From Neiella holothuriorum (GTDB lineage: Bacteria > Pseudomonadota > Gammaproteobacteria > Enterobacterales > Neiellaceae), in contig NZ_JAHZSS010000018.1 of NCBI RefSeq assembly GCF_019457915.1, positions 32,965 to 96,964 of the forward strand: 64,000 bases of DNA, given 5' to 3'. The notes beneath the pieces were generated by a model. It saw only the letters and a list, made by a program, of their open reading frames with translations. It did not search any database and had not been told where the DNA came from. The position numbers were made by a program, and so were the translations under genes. Below are positions 10,347 to 18,851 of this stretch, in pieces (positions within the stretch are counted from its first letter, which is position 1; every line of letters starts with the position of its first letter).

Positions 10347-10373
10347 GTGCCGATACGCGGCCACATGAGTTAA

Positions 10374-10538
10374 CTACACAAACTCCGACACGGAAGCGTC
10401 TTTGGTTGATTGCGAAGAGTGGCTACCGGTATTGCTATCTATCGGCGTTTGGTTGTCGCTTTCATCCCACTGCGTGCTAATGCGATCCATTTGATGGAGC
10501 ATCTGGTCCAGAAGCGCGTCTATTTCACGCTTACTCAT
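10374..10538 (-). CDS. Possible small acidic protein, 54 residues
   Basis: A short minus-strand frame begins MSKREIDALLDQMLHQMDRI and ends with a Ser/Thr/Asp-rich tail (…SVSEFV). The N-terminus predicts one amphipathic helix and the rest looks disordered. It fills the 350-bp gap between yvcK and the GntR gene. I recognise no family. The upstream ribosome site is weak (GGG), so it may be spurious. Confidence 0.35.
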   Translation of the reverse strand: MSKREIDALLDQMLHQMDRISTQWDESDNQTPIDSNTGSHSSQSTKDASVSEFV

Positions 10539-10686
10539 GATGTTAACCCGTATCGGCGGCAGCCACGTTGCTGCCCATAGCCGTAAAGATTAGCCAACAG
10601 TGCTAATGAGGTCGTGATCTATGCCCCATAAAGGGGCTTAGTCAGGCCAATGAACAGGCTATTTTTGAACCGGGTCACAGGCTCAC

Positions 10687-11334
10687 TTAAACATTAATCA
10701 GCGCTTTAATTTCTTCAGCTGAACTCAAAATATGAGTGCGGAGTAACTCACATGCCGCATCGGCTTCGCCGTTATGACACATTTCAAGTAGTTGCCTATG
10801 CTCCAACTCCGATCGTGGCTTGGCGCCAGTGAGGAACAAATTCATGCGAACATAGCGGCCTGAGTTATGGTTGAGTGTACGAACCAAATCAATAGCATGA
10901 GGCCGGTTAGCCGCACGATATAAAGCCATATGAAAGTCCATGTTCATATCGCTCCAAGTGGCAATCGGATCTTCTCGCTGCCATGCCCGCTCCATGTTAT
11001 CTAATCGGGATGCCGCCAGTTCAAAATCTTCCTTGGTCATTTGTGGGATAGAACGCCGCAGCAGGTCGCATTCGATGAGTGCGCGAAGTTCAAATAGATC
11101 GTCCACCATTGCTTTTGACATACAGGCAACGGTAGCGCCTTTATGAGGTTCAAATTCCACCAAACCTTCGGCTTCGAGTTGAAGTAATGCTTCCCTGATG
11201 GGGATACGACTAACGCCTATTTGTTCGGCTAAAGCGGCTTGTCGCAGCGCTGAACCGGCTTTCAGTTCACCTGACAAAATTCGCTCTCGAAGCATGGAAA
11301 CTACGTATTCAGTTCGAGTCTTGGGTACCTTCAT
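10687..11334 (-). CDS. GntR-family transcriptional regulator, FadR/FCD subfamily
   Basis: A 215-residue regulator. The winged-helix domain (about 1-70) shows the GntR pattern GELKAGSALRQAALAEQIGVSRIPIREALLQLEAEGLV (residue order as seen in the family). The C-terminal all-helical FCD ligand domain contains DLFELRALIECDLL and metal-type histidines (DFHMALYRAANR; HRQLLEMCHNG; RTHILSS). Such regulators sense carboxylic acids. The ATG at 11334 is preferred over 11358 because a GGCGG stands 6-7 bases upstream. No catabolic partner lies beside it, so its target is unknown. Confidence 0.85.
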   Translation of the reverse strand: MKVPKTRTEYVVSMLRERILSGELKAGSALRQAALAEQIGVSRIPIREALLQLEAEGLVEFEPHKGATVACMSKAMVDDLFELRALIECDLLRRSIPQMTKEDFELAASRLDNMERAWQREDPIATWSDMNMDFHMALYRAANRPHAIDLVRTLNHNSGRYVRMNLFLTGAKPRSELEHRQLLEMCHNGEADAACELLRTHILSSAEEIKALINV

Positions 11335-11576
11335 TTGCAAGCCGCCATGGCTATCCATTGCATGTGGTTAGTGTCAGCCATTCGACGTTAAATTTTCGTT
11401 AAAGACAAGTCCGAGCAGCGCGGCATCGCTTGGTTGTTTTTGCTCGGAGCAGACAGGTTTTATGAGAGCAGTTATGTAAGAATATGAAAAATAACAGTTA
11501 ATAATTGAACGCTTGCTGCTTTGTTAAATTGTAAAAGCAGCAAGCGCATTTGTTACAGGAGATGAATTGGGGGATT

Positions 11577-12158
11577 TTATGGTGTTTTCCGGCTTAAATG
11601 TCGCTGTGGTAGTTGATGAGCGATGCCTGCATGGCAATTGATACAGGTTTCTTCACCCGATAGTGTTTTTTGGTGAGCGACTCGAATTCGCGTCGGTGCC
11701 GCAGCTAAATCCCACCGCGTTGGCTCATGGCAGCTACGGCATTCGCGCGAGTCATTGGCTTGCATTTCATCCCACACATGTTGGGCTAAGCGCAGTCGCT
11801 CTTGTTCGAAATTTTCCATATTGATGGTGCCAATGAGCTGGTAATAGATATCTGCCAGCGCTTTAATCTTGGTTTCCATCTTAGGAAGAAATTCTTTTGA
11901 AATATGGCAATCGGCACAATCAGCCTTCACGCCATGGCGATTATTATAATGGACGGACGCTTGGTACTCTTCGACAATGGTGTCCATCCCCACATGGCAG
12001 GAATAGCAGAATTCATTCGTGCTGCTGGCTTCCATGGTGATATGAAATACCCCAAGGCCAACGGCGCCAAGTAACGCAAAAACGAATCCTCCGACGGGGA
12101 TCCCCAGCAGCCATTTCGACTTGCTGGGCGTCCAAAACCGGCTTTGTTTGTTAGACAT
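11577..12158 (-). CDS. NapC/NirT/NrfH-type tetraheme cytochrome c
   Basis: A 193-residue membrane-anchored quinol dehydrogenase. One N-terminal membrane helix (about 16-40) precedes four CxxCH heme motifs: CYSCH (about 51), CADCH (about 81), CRSCH and CINCH. NapC-type proteins pass electrons from the quinol pool to periplasmic multiheme reductases. It lies 21 bp downstream of the octaheme cytochrome gene on the same strand, so the pair is very probably an electron-transfer module. Confidence 0.92.
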   Translation of the reverse strand: MSNKQSRFWTPSKSKWLLGIPVGGFVFALLGAVGLGVFHITMEASSTNEFCYSCHVGMDTIVEEYQASVHYNNRHGVKADCADCHISKEFLPKMETKIKALADIYYQLIGTINMENFEQERLRLAQHVWDEMQANDSRECRSCHEPTRWDLAAAPTRIRVAHQKTLSGEETCINCHAGIAHQLPQRHLSRKTP

Positions 12159-12179
12159 AAACTGTCCTTAACCGGTTAA

Positions 12180-13622
12180 TTATTTACTTTCGCTAGCGTA
12201 GCGAGCCTTAAACTCTTTCTGCGCTTTCAAACGTGCCGCTTTCACTGAGTCTGGTTCGGTCCCAGAAAACCACGCATGTTCTGGACGGCTGAGTATCTCA
12301 TCCAATACCTTGTTGGCATCGGCAGCAGCTTCTGTCTTACCTTCGTGCTCAGCATGCTCTACGATTTCACGGAATTGCGGAACCATCTCAATGTAGAAAC
12401 GTTCGGCAACTTCATACATGCCGTGCCATTGCACATAGTCTGGAGCCATCATGGCTGCGCCGTGGCGTGCCCGGCGTCCTTCGTGGTGCCATAGGTAAAA
12501 CCATGTCCATTCAATTTCTTCATCAAAACCTGTTGGCGTAATCAATTCATGTTTCTTCAGTACATCCATTAAGGCTTTACCGGGCCGTGCAAACTTATCG
12601 TTGTATAAGTTAACTAAGCTGTCGAACTGCTGGTAAAAGTTTTCTACCCATTGGCTGGTGTGGCAGGCAACGCAGACATTTTTCATATCGTCGCGGCGAT
12701 CTTGCCATGGTTTGACTTTCTTACCGGAAGCAATGGCTTTGGCATCGACTTTCTCAGATATAGCCGGGCGTAGCGTCCAACTGATGCGATCACCAATGTC
12801 ATGCGTAATAGGTAAATCGCGGGTAGCGCTCATGTGACACGTTGCACAAGTAGGTGCGGCATTGTAATCCTCACCAACGACCCATTTAGGCGAAGACAAA
12901 TTCATCTCGTTGACATGGGCATAGAAGTTGATGCCGTGTTTTGACTCTTCGTAGATCTCTTTTTGCGGGTGGTCTGGGCCCAAGTGGCATTTACCACACG
13001 CTTCTGGCCGACGGGCCTGAACTAAGGAGAATTCGTGACGTTGGTGACAGGCGCTACAAGCGCCAACAGAACCATCGGGATTGAGACGGCCGATACCTGT
13101 ATTTGGCCAAGTAGTGGGGTCGAGATCGCCATTTCCCAATACCTTGATTTCTGCGCCGTGACATTGCCAGCAACCCGATACAGCCGCTGGCGACTCGCCA
13201 TTAAATACTAATGCTCCCTCGACTACTTCCGCTAAAAAGTTATCGAGTGAGCCAATGATTTGGCCTGCTTTGGCGTGGTGGCTCTTAGCAAATTCGTCAA
13301 CTTCTTGCTGATGGCAGCCAGAGCAATCTTTCGGCGACACGATGACCGAGATACTGTAGCCCTCGTGATCAATGGCGTCCTTGTCAGTTGGGGCTGCTTG
13401 GTGACATTCGTAGCAACCCACATTGGCGCCATAGTGCTTGGATTTACCCCACTGCTGATACAGGCCGATGTTCTGTTCTTTGTGGCACCCCACGCATTGC
13501 TGACTTTCTCCAGATAGGGAACTGAAGGTTTGTAGACTTTGAACTTTAGGGGCGGCGGCGTGAGCGGACATTGCAAGCAGTAGGAAGATCAGGGCTCTGC
13601 CTATATGAATCAAGCGGGTCAT
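12180..13622 (-). CDS. HAO-like octaheme cytochrome c (hydroxylamine oxidoreductase family)
   Basis: A periplasmic 480-residue multiheme protein with an N-terminal signal peptide ending near SAHAAAP. Eight CxxCH motifs are present in order: CVGCH, CYECH, CSGCH, CWQCH, CSACH, CGKCH, CATCH, CVACH. The C-terminal helical region contains GAAMMAPDYVQWHGMYEVAE, resembling HAO proteins. In non-nitrifiers such proteins paired with NapC-type anchors are proposed to reduce nitrite or hydroxylamine rather than oxidise hydroxylamine. Whether the catalytic tyrosine cross-link of true HAO exists cannot be decided without an alignment. Its partner is the downstream tetraheme cytochrome. Confidence 0.85.
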   Translation of the reverse strand: MTRLIHIGRALIFLLLAMSAHAAAPKVQSLQTFSSLSGESQQCVGCHKEQNIGLYQQWGKSKHYGANVGCYECHQAAPTDKDAIDHEGYSISVIVSPKDCSGCHQQEVDEFAKSHHAKAGQIIGSLDNFLAEVVEGALVFNGESPAAVSGCWQCHGAEIKVLGNGDLDPTTWPNTGIGRLNPDGSVGACSACHQRHEFSLVQARRPEACGKCHLGPDHPQKEIYEESKHGINFYAHVNEMNLSSPKWVVGEDYNAAPTCATCHMSATRDLPITHDIGDRISWTLRPAISEKVDAKAIASGKKVKPWQDRRDDMKNVCVACHTSQWVENFYQQFDSLVNLYNDKFARPGKALMDVLKKHELITPTGFDEEIEWTWFYLWHHEGRRARHGAAMMAPDYVQWHGMYEVAERFYIEMVPQFREIVEHAEHEGKTEAAADANKVLDEILSRPEHAWFSGTEPDSVKAARLKAQKEFKARYASESK

Positions 13623-13720
13623 GGTCTGGCATCCTTGTGTTTTTATAGTACCCGCATTAACTAAGCGGATATTTTGTTCAAAACATAGCCGCCATTAACA
13701 AAATAATCACAGGGTGAGAT

Positions 13721-13751
13721 CAAATAATTGCCTTTTGATGGCAATTATTTG
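13721..13751. repeat. 12-bp perfect inverted repeat upstream of the octaheme cytochrome gene
   Basis: Arms CAAATAATTGCC (13721-13732) and GGCAATTATTTG (13740-13751) are separated by 7 bases, about 100 bp before the start of the HAO-like gene. Its AT-rich dyad form and upstream position suggest a regulator site; there is no T-tract typical of a terminator. Confidence 0.5.
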
Positions 13752-13779
13752 TTAAAAAATTACAACTGCATGTTTTATA

Positions 13780-13822
13780 AGGAAAAAGACATCGACGATG
13801 CGACCCAATTACATCGTCGATG
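13780..13822 (-). terminator. Terminator downstream of glpX
   Basis: Minus-strand reading gives stem CATCGACGATG (13812-13822), an 11-base loop, stem CATCGTCGATG (13790-13800), then TCTTTTTCC. It lies about 50 bp after the glpX stop. Confidence 0.75.
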
Positions 13823-13870
13823 ACCATTGATAGTGCTATTTAAAGCTCGCGAATGCAGGCTTTGGTTCGT

Positions 13871-14878
13871 TTAATCAATCCACTGATGCAGCTCGGGCGA
13901 TTTCTTATCAATTTTATGGATGGAATGAATACGTCGAATCGTGCGCGATTTACCGCGGATTAGCAGGGTTTCAGTTTCCGCTAAATTGCCTTTACGCGAG
14001 ACGCCTTCGAGCAAATCACCTTTCGTAATTCCTGTCGCTGCGAAAATCACCTGATCGGAACGGGCCATATCGTTCAATGCTAAGACTTGATTTGGCACTA
14101 CGCCCATGTTGCGGCAGCGTTCAGATTCCCAACCTGCCAAAATTCGGTTTTCTTCGGTGTCGCCTTTGGCTTCGGTTCGCAACATTAGACGGCCTTGCAT
14201 ATCGCCATCCAACGCTCTGATCACTGCAGCTGATACCACACCTTCGGGGGCGCCACCAATGGTGTACATGACGTCCACTTCGCTTCGCGGCATACAGGTT
14301 AAAATCGACAACGCGACGTCGCCATCGGGCGCGGCAAACACGCGAACGCCTAATTCATGCAATTGTTTGATGATGGGATCGTGACGTGGTTTTGCCAGTG
14401 TTGCCACGGTTAGCTCTGACAAGGGTTTGTTGAGTGCTTGCGCCACCGCTTCTATGTTTTCTAGTAATGGCTTATTAAGATCAATGACGCCTTTAGCGCC
14501 AGGGCCTACCGCGATCTTTTCCATGTACATGTCTGGCGCTTTGAGGAAGCTGCCTTTTTCGCCCACGGCGAGTACGGCGAGCGCATTACTTTGCCCCATT
14601 GCGGTCATTCGGGTGCCTTCAATCGGGTCGACAGCAATATCCACTGCGTCGCCGCCTTGGCCAACATGTTCGCCAATATAAAGCATGGGCGCTTCATCAA
14701 TTTCGCCTTCGCCGATGACAATTTCACCGTCAATTTCAATTTGATTCATGACGATGCGCATGGCGTTGACGGCCGCTTCGTCAGCTGTATTTTTATCGCC
14801 CCGGCCGAGGTGCTTGTAGCCCGCAAGAGCTGCGGCTTCGGTCACTCGGGAAAATTCGATGGCCAATTCTCGTTTCAT
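13871..14878 (-). CDS. glpX: Class II fructose-1,6-bisphosphatase
   Basis: Gluconeogenic hydrolysis of fructose-1,6-bisphosphate to fructose-6-phosphate. The 335-residue length matches the GlpX family. Metal and substrate motifs are seen: IVIGEGEIDEAPMLYIGE (about 53-70), AVDPIEGTRMTA (about 81-92), and YTIGGAPEGVVSAAVIRAL (about 200-220). The gene is monocistronic with a downstream terminator. Its position beside avtA and serC-serA has no clear functional meaning beyond central metabolism. Confidence 0.95.
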   Translation of the reverse strand: MKRELAIEFSRVTEAAALAGYKHLGRGDKNTADEAAVNAMRIVMNQIEIDGEIVIGEGEIDEAPMLYIGEHVGQGGDAVDIAVDPIEGTRMTAMGQSNALAVLAVGEKGSFLKAPDMYMEKIAVGPGAKGVIDLNKPLLENIEAVAQALNKPLSELTVATLAKPRHDPIIKQLHELGVRVFAAPDGDVALSILTCMPRSEVDVMYTIGGAPEGVVSAAVIRALDGDMQGRLMLRTEAKGDTEENRILAGWESERCRNMGVVPNQVLALNDMARSDQVIFAATGITKGDLLEGVSRKGNLAETETLLIRGKSRTIRRIHSIHKIDKKSPELHQWID

Positions 14879-15041
14879 AATGTGTGTGATTTTTGGTTAT
14901 GTCTGTTGGAAGAACCATAGTATGCCTGAGCTGCTTCGCCATAAATAGCAGCGCAGATCAGGAACAGGTTAGATTTATCAACAAATTGGCCAACCACGCA
15001 GGGGCATGTATGCTTATGCGAATTTTTGCGATCTTGGGTTC

Positions 15042-16295
15042 ATGATGCAGTCTGATTTTGCCAACAAGTTTTTGCAGCATTCGGCCATTACTGAGTTGAT
15101 GGATGATCTTAATGCCGGCATGCAAGGCGATGGAATGCTGATGCTTGGCGGTGGCAATCCTGCACAGATCCCCGAAGTAGCAACGAAATTGAAGGCTCAT
15201 CTACAACAAGCGTTAGACGATGGCTCGTTGGTGCAGTCATTAATGAACTACGATGGCCCACAAGGCAAAGATAGTTTTCGACAAGCGCTGGCGGCACTGC
15301 TCAGCCAACAATTTGACTGGGACATTAGTGCTGATCACATCGCCCTGACGAATGGGTCTCAAAGTGCGTTCTTCTACCTGATGAACCTCTTTGCCGGCAC
15401 CTCGGCGGATGGTGTTAAAAAGAAAGTACTGTTGCCGGTGTGTCCCGAATATATTGGTTATGGCGATTTAGGTCTGGAAGATGACCTATTTGTAACGGTG
15501 AAACCGCGCATAGAATTGTTGCCTGAGCGCCAATTTAAATATCACCCCGACTTCGACAAATTACCTATGGATCATTCCATTGGCGTGGTGTGTTTGTCAC
15601 GACCGACTAACCCGTCGGGTAATGTCATTACTGACCAAGAGTTGGCTCGGCTTGATCGATTGTGCCGTGATGCCAATATCCCGCTACTCCTCGATAATGC
15701 CTATGGTGCACCGTTTCCAAACATCATGTTTGAGTCAGCCTCGCCCATCTGGAATGACAACATTGTGCTGTGCCTGAGTTTGTCGAAGCTGGGGTTGCCG
15801 GGTGCTCGCTGCGGCATCGTGGTTGCCAAGCCTGAAATTATCAATGCGATTAGTAATCTCAACGGCATTATGGGGTTGGCTCCGGGCAGCATTGGCCCTA
15901 TCGTTGCTCAGCACTGGGCTGCAACAGGAGAGTTGCTGACTTTGAGCGAGCAAGTCGTCAAGCCTTACTATCAGCAGCGCGCCGAACGTGCCGCGAATTG
16001 GCTTAAACAAGCGATCCCAGATCCTCGATTCCGGATCCACAAACCAGAAGGCGCCATCTTCCTGTGGTTGTGGTTTGACGAATTGCCGATCACCAGTCGA
16101 GAACTCTACCAGCGGCTTAAGCAGCAAGGGTTATTGTTGGTTGCTGGCGAGCACTTCTTTCCTGGCTTGGCTGAACCATGGCCTCATTGCCAACAATGTA
16201 TCCGCTTGTCATACGCCGGTCCTGAAGCTGATGTAAAACGAGGGATCGAAATTCTAGCTCGGACGGTGACTGAGCTATATGGCAATTCGAAATAA
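15042..16295 (+). CDS. avtA: Valine-pyruvate aminotransferase
   Basis: A PLP aminotransferase exchanging amino groups between valine and pyruvate (alanine formation). Starting at 15042 gives 417 residues, the same length as E. coli AvtA, and the start of the family pattern (FANKFLQHSAITELMDDL). A longer frame from 15006 adds residues the family lacks. It has MLGGGNPAQIP near the N-terminus and the PLP-lysine region LCLSLSKLGLPGARCGIVVA near residue 245-260. There is no strong ribosome site. It stands divergent from glpX. Confidence 0.93.
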   Translation: MMQSDFANKFLQHSAITELMDDLNAGMQGDGMLMLGGGNPAQIPEVATKLKAHLQQALDDGSLVQSLMNYDGPQGKDSFRQALAALLSQQFDWDISADHIALTNGSQSAFFYLMNLFAGTSADGVKKKVLLPVCPEYIGYGDLGLEDDLFVTVKPRIELLPERQFKYHPDFDKLPMDHSIGVVCLSRPTNPSGNVITDQELARLDRLCRDANIPLLLDNAYGAPFPNIMFESASPIWNDNIVLCLSLSKLGLPGARCGIVVAKPEIINAISNLNGIMGLAPGSIGPIVAQHWAATGELLTLSEQVVKPYYQQRAERAANWLKQAIPDPRFRIHKPEGAIFLWLWFDELPITSRELYQRLKQQGLLLVAGEHFFPGLAEPWPHCQQCIRLSYAGPEADVKRGIEILARTVTELYGNSK

Positions 16296-16435
16296 CGTAA
16301 TAGTGAATATTTATGCGTTTTTTTTGAATTAAATGCGCTAGGTCAGTATTTTTGCAACGCCAAGATCTTTATAATCCCCTTCTTTTTTAAATCCATGCGT
16401 CATTCCGAACGACAGTGTCACGGAGCTAAGCCACT

Positions 16436-17554
16436 ATGACTAAACCACAATTAAAACCTGCCAACCCTAATTTCTCGTCTGGCCCTTGCGCCAAGCGCCC
16501 AGGCTACGATGCGAGCAAGCTGGACTTGAGCACCTTGGGCCGCTCTCACCGCTCTGCGGTTGGTAAAGCTGCGTTGCAGCAGGCTATTGAACAAACTAAA
16601 CAAGTGTTGCAACTGCCAGCTGACTATCGCGTGGGCATTGTTCCTGCGTCTGATACCGGTGCGATGGAAATGGTCATGTGGTCAATGCTGGGTGAACGCC
16701 CAGTGGATGTCTTTGCATGGGAATCTTTTGGTAAAGAGTGGCTCACAGACGTCACCAAACAATTGAAGATTGAAAGCAACACTTACACCGCCGATTACGG
16801 TCAGCTGCCCGATCTAAGCCAAGCGAACCCTGACAATGATTTGATTTTTACTTGGAATGGCACAACTTCAGGTGTTTGTGTGCCGAATGCTGATTTTATT
16901 AGCGATGATCGCAATGGCCTGTCGATTTGTGATGCGACCTCTGCTGTTTTTGCCATGGAGATGCCATGGGAAAAGCTCGATGTCATTACCTTTAGCTGGC
17001 AGAAAGTACTGGGTGGTGAAGGCGCTCATGGTGTGGTTATTTTAAGCCCGAAAGCGGTAGCTCGTTTAGAAAGCTATACGCCAAGCTGGCCACTACCAAA
17101 AATCTTCCGTTTAGCCAAAGGCGGCCAATTAATCGAAGGTATTTTCAAAGGCGCCACGATCAACACGCCATCGATGTTGTGTGTAGCCGATGCCATTGAT
17201 GCCATGAGCTGGGTTGAATCCCTTGGCGGAGCGCCGGGATCTATTGCTAAATCAAAGCAAAACCTCGCAGCCGTTGAGCAGTTTGTTGCTGCCAATGACT
17301 GGATTGATTTCTTGGCTGAAACGGCCGAAACCCGCTCAAACACGTCTGTTTGCTTGAAACTCGATGCAACCGCAGAGCAAGTCAAAGCGCTGGTCAAATT
17401 ACTGGCTGATGAAGGTGTTGCTTATGATATTGGCGCCTATCGTGACGCGCCAGCAGGCTTGCGCATTTGGTGTGGTGCTACCGTTGAAGAAAGTGATTTA
17501 CAAGCCATGCTGCCTTGGTTGGCATGGGGCTACCAGCAAGTGACCGCCGCTTAA
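16436..17554 (+). CDS. serC: Phosphoserine aminotransferase (short-type SerC)
   Basis: Converts 3-phosphohydroxypyruvate to phosphoserine with glutamate. At 372 residues it resembles the SerC type common in alphaproteobacteria and Methanosarcina rather than the E. coli type: N-terminus [16 protein letters not shown], and the PLP lysine in [16 protein letters not shown] (about 185-200). It is followed after 27 bases by serA, making a two-gene serine operon. The presence of this type in a gammaproteobacterium suggests old transfer or a lineage-specific choice. Confidence 0.93.
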   Translation: MTKPQLKPANPNFSSGPCAKRPGYDASKLDLSTLGRSHRSAVGKAALQQAIEQTKQVLQLPADYRVGIVPASDTGAMEMVMWSMLGERPVDVFAWESFGKEWLTDVTKQLKIESNTYTADYGQLPDLSQANPDNDLIFTWNGTTSGVCVPNADFISDDRNGLSICDATSAVFAMEMPWEKLDVITFSWQKVLGGEGAHGVVILSPKAVARLESYTPSWPLPKIFRLAKGGQLIEGIFKGATINTPSMLCVADAIDAMSWVESLGGAPGSIAKSKQNLAAVEQFVAANDWIDFLAETAETRSNTSVCLKLDATAEQVKALVKLLADEGVAYDIGAYRDAPAGLRIWCGATVEESDLQAMLPWLAWGYQQVTAA

Positions 17555-17581
17555 TTGATCATCAGACAAGGAATATAAAAA

Positions 17582-18751
17582 ATGCGTTCAATTCGTACTT
17601 ATAACGCGATTAGCCAAAAAGGTCTGGTGTTATTCCCAGAAGCACAATACAAAGTCGATAGCGTGGTGGGTGAGCCCGATGCCATCATGCTACGTTCACA
17701 TAACCTTCATCAGGAAACCTTCCCTGAGAGTGTTAAAGCCATTGCCCGCTGTGGTGCCGGCGTGAATAACATTCCGGTCGAAGCTTGCACCAAGCAAGGC
17801 ATTGTGGTGTTTAACACGCCTGGCGCAAATGCCAACGCGGTTAAAGAGTTGGTGCTTGCGGGCATGTTGCTGGCGTCACGCAACTTGTTAGATGCAGCCA
17901 ATTTCAGCCAAGCACTTGATACCACATTAGAAACCGGCGACTTCAACAAGAAAGTAGAAGCGGGTAAGAAGAAATTTGTTGGTTCAGAGCTCGCAGGTAA
18001 AACCTTGGGTGTCATTGGTTTGGGGGCGATTGGTGCCAACATTGCGCATGCTGCGTTAGCACTGGGCATGAACGTCGTTGGCTATGACCCTGTGCTATCT
18101 GTTGAAGCCGCATGGCGCTTATCATCGGATGTTGAACGTGCAGATAACTTACCGTCGCTGCTAGCACGTTGTGATTATGTGTCATTGCACGTTCCGGCCA
18201 ATGAGCACACCAAGAATATGCTCAACGCAGAAAACCTAGAGCAAGCCAAACGTGGTTTGGTATTACTGAACTTTGCTCGAGGCTCTGTGGCAGAAGAAGC
18301 GGCCGTATTAAACGAACTCGAAAACAACCGCATTCACAAATATGTTTGTGATTTCCCATCACCAGCTTTAATGGGCCGAGATGATGTGATCTTGTTGCCG
18401 CACTTAGGTGCGAGTACCGGTGAGGCGGAAGACAACTGCGCTGAAATGGCTGCTCGCCAACTAATGGATTTCCTGAAAAATGGTAATATCCAGAATTCAG
18501 TCAACTTCCCGAATTTGCGCTTGGAGCGCAGTGAAGGGTTCCGCATTACCTTCGCCAATGACAATGTACCGGCGGTATTGAGCCAAGTATTAGCGGTGTT
18601 GTCTGAGATGAATATCAACGTCATCGATATGTTGAACAAAAGCCGCGGCGAAGTGGCTTACACGATTTTGGATGTTGAGCACCAACCGACAGACGAATTG
18701 ATTGCGGCAATTGCTGCCGTTGAACACGTATTCCACGTTAATACGTTCTAA
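17582..18751 (+). CDS. serA: D-3-phosphoglycerate dehydrogenase
   Basis: Oxidises 3-phosphoglycerate to 3-phosphohydroxypyruvate, the first step of serine synthesis. It has 389 residues, shorter than E. coli SerA. The NAD-binding motif LGVIGLGAIGANIAHAA lies near residues 140-157. Catalytic features include LLNFARGSVAEEAAVL (Arg) and LLPHLGASTGEAEDNCAE (His). A C-terminal ACT-like domain (about 315-389) suggests serine feedback. It is the second gene of serC-serA and is followed by a terminator. Confidence 0.94.
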   Translation: MRSIRTYNAISQKGLVLFPEAQYKVDSVVGEPDAIMLRSHNLHQETFPESVKAIARCGAGVNNIPVEACTKQGIVVFNTPGANANAVKELVLAGMLLASRNLLDAANFSQALDTTLETGDFNKKVEAGKKKFVGSELAGKTLGVIGLGAIGANIAHAALALGMNVVGYDPVLSVEAAWRLSSDVERADNLPSLLARCDYVSLHVPANEHTKNMLNAENLEQAKRGLVLLNFARGSVAEEAAVLNELENNRIHKYVCDFPSPALMGRDDVILLPHLGASTGEAEDNCAEMAARQLMDFLKNGNIQNSVNFPNLRLERSEGFRITFANDNVPAVLSQVLAVLSEMNINVIDMLNKSRGEVAYTILDVEHQPTDELIAAIAAVEHVFHVNTF

Positions 18752-18774
18752 AGCCAGTCAATTTGTCGATAATT

Positions 18775-18801
18775 AAAAAAGGAGCCTGAGGCTCCTTTTT
18801 T
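18775..18801 (+). terminator. Terminator of serC-serA
   Basis: Hairpin GGAGCC-TGA-GGCTCC flanked by A- and T-tracts, 24 bp after serA. It could also act on transcripts from the opposite strand. Confidence 0.9.
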
Positions 18802-18851
18802 GTTGCGCCTATCACGGCTCGTTTTAGGCGAATGTTTTCATTGAAGCAATG

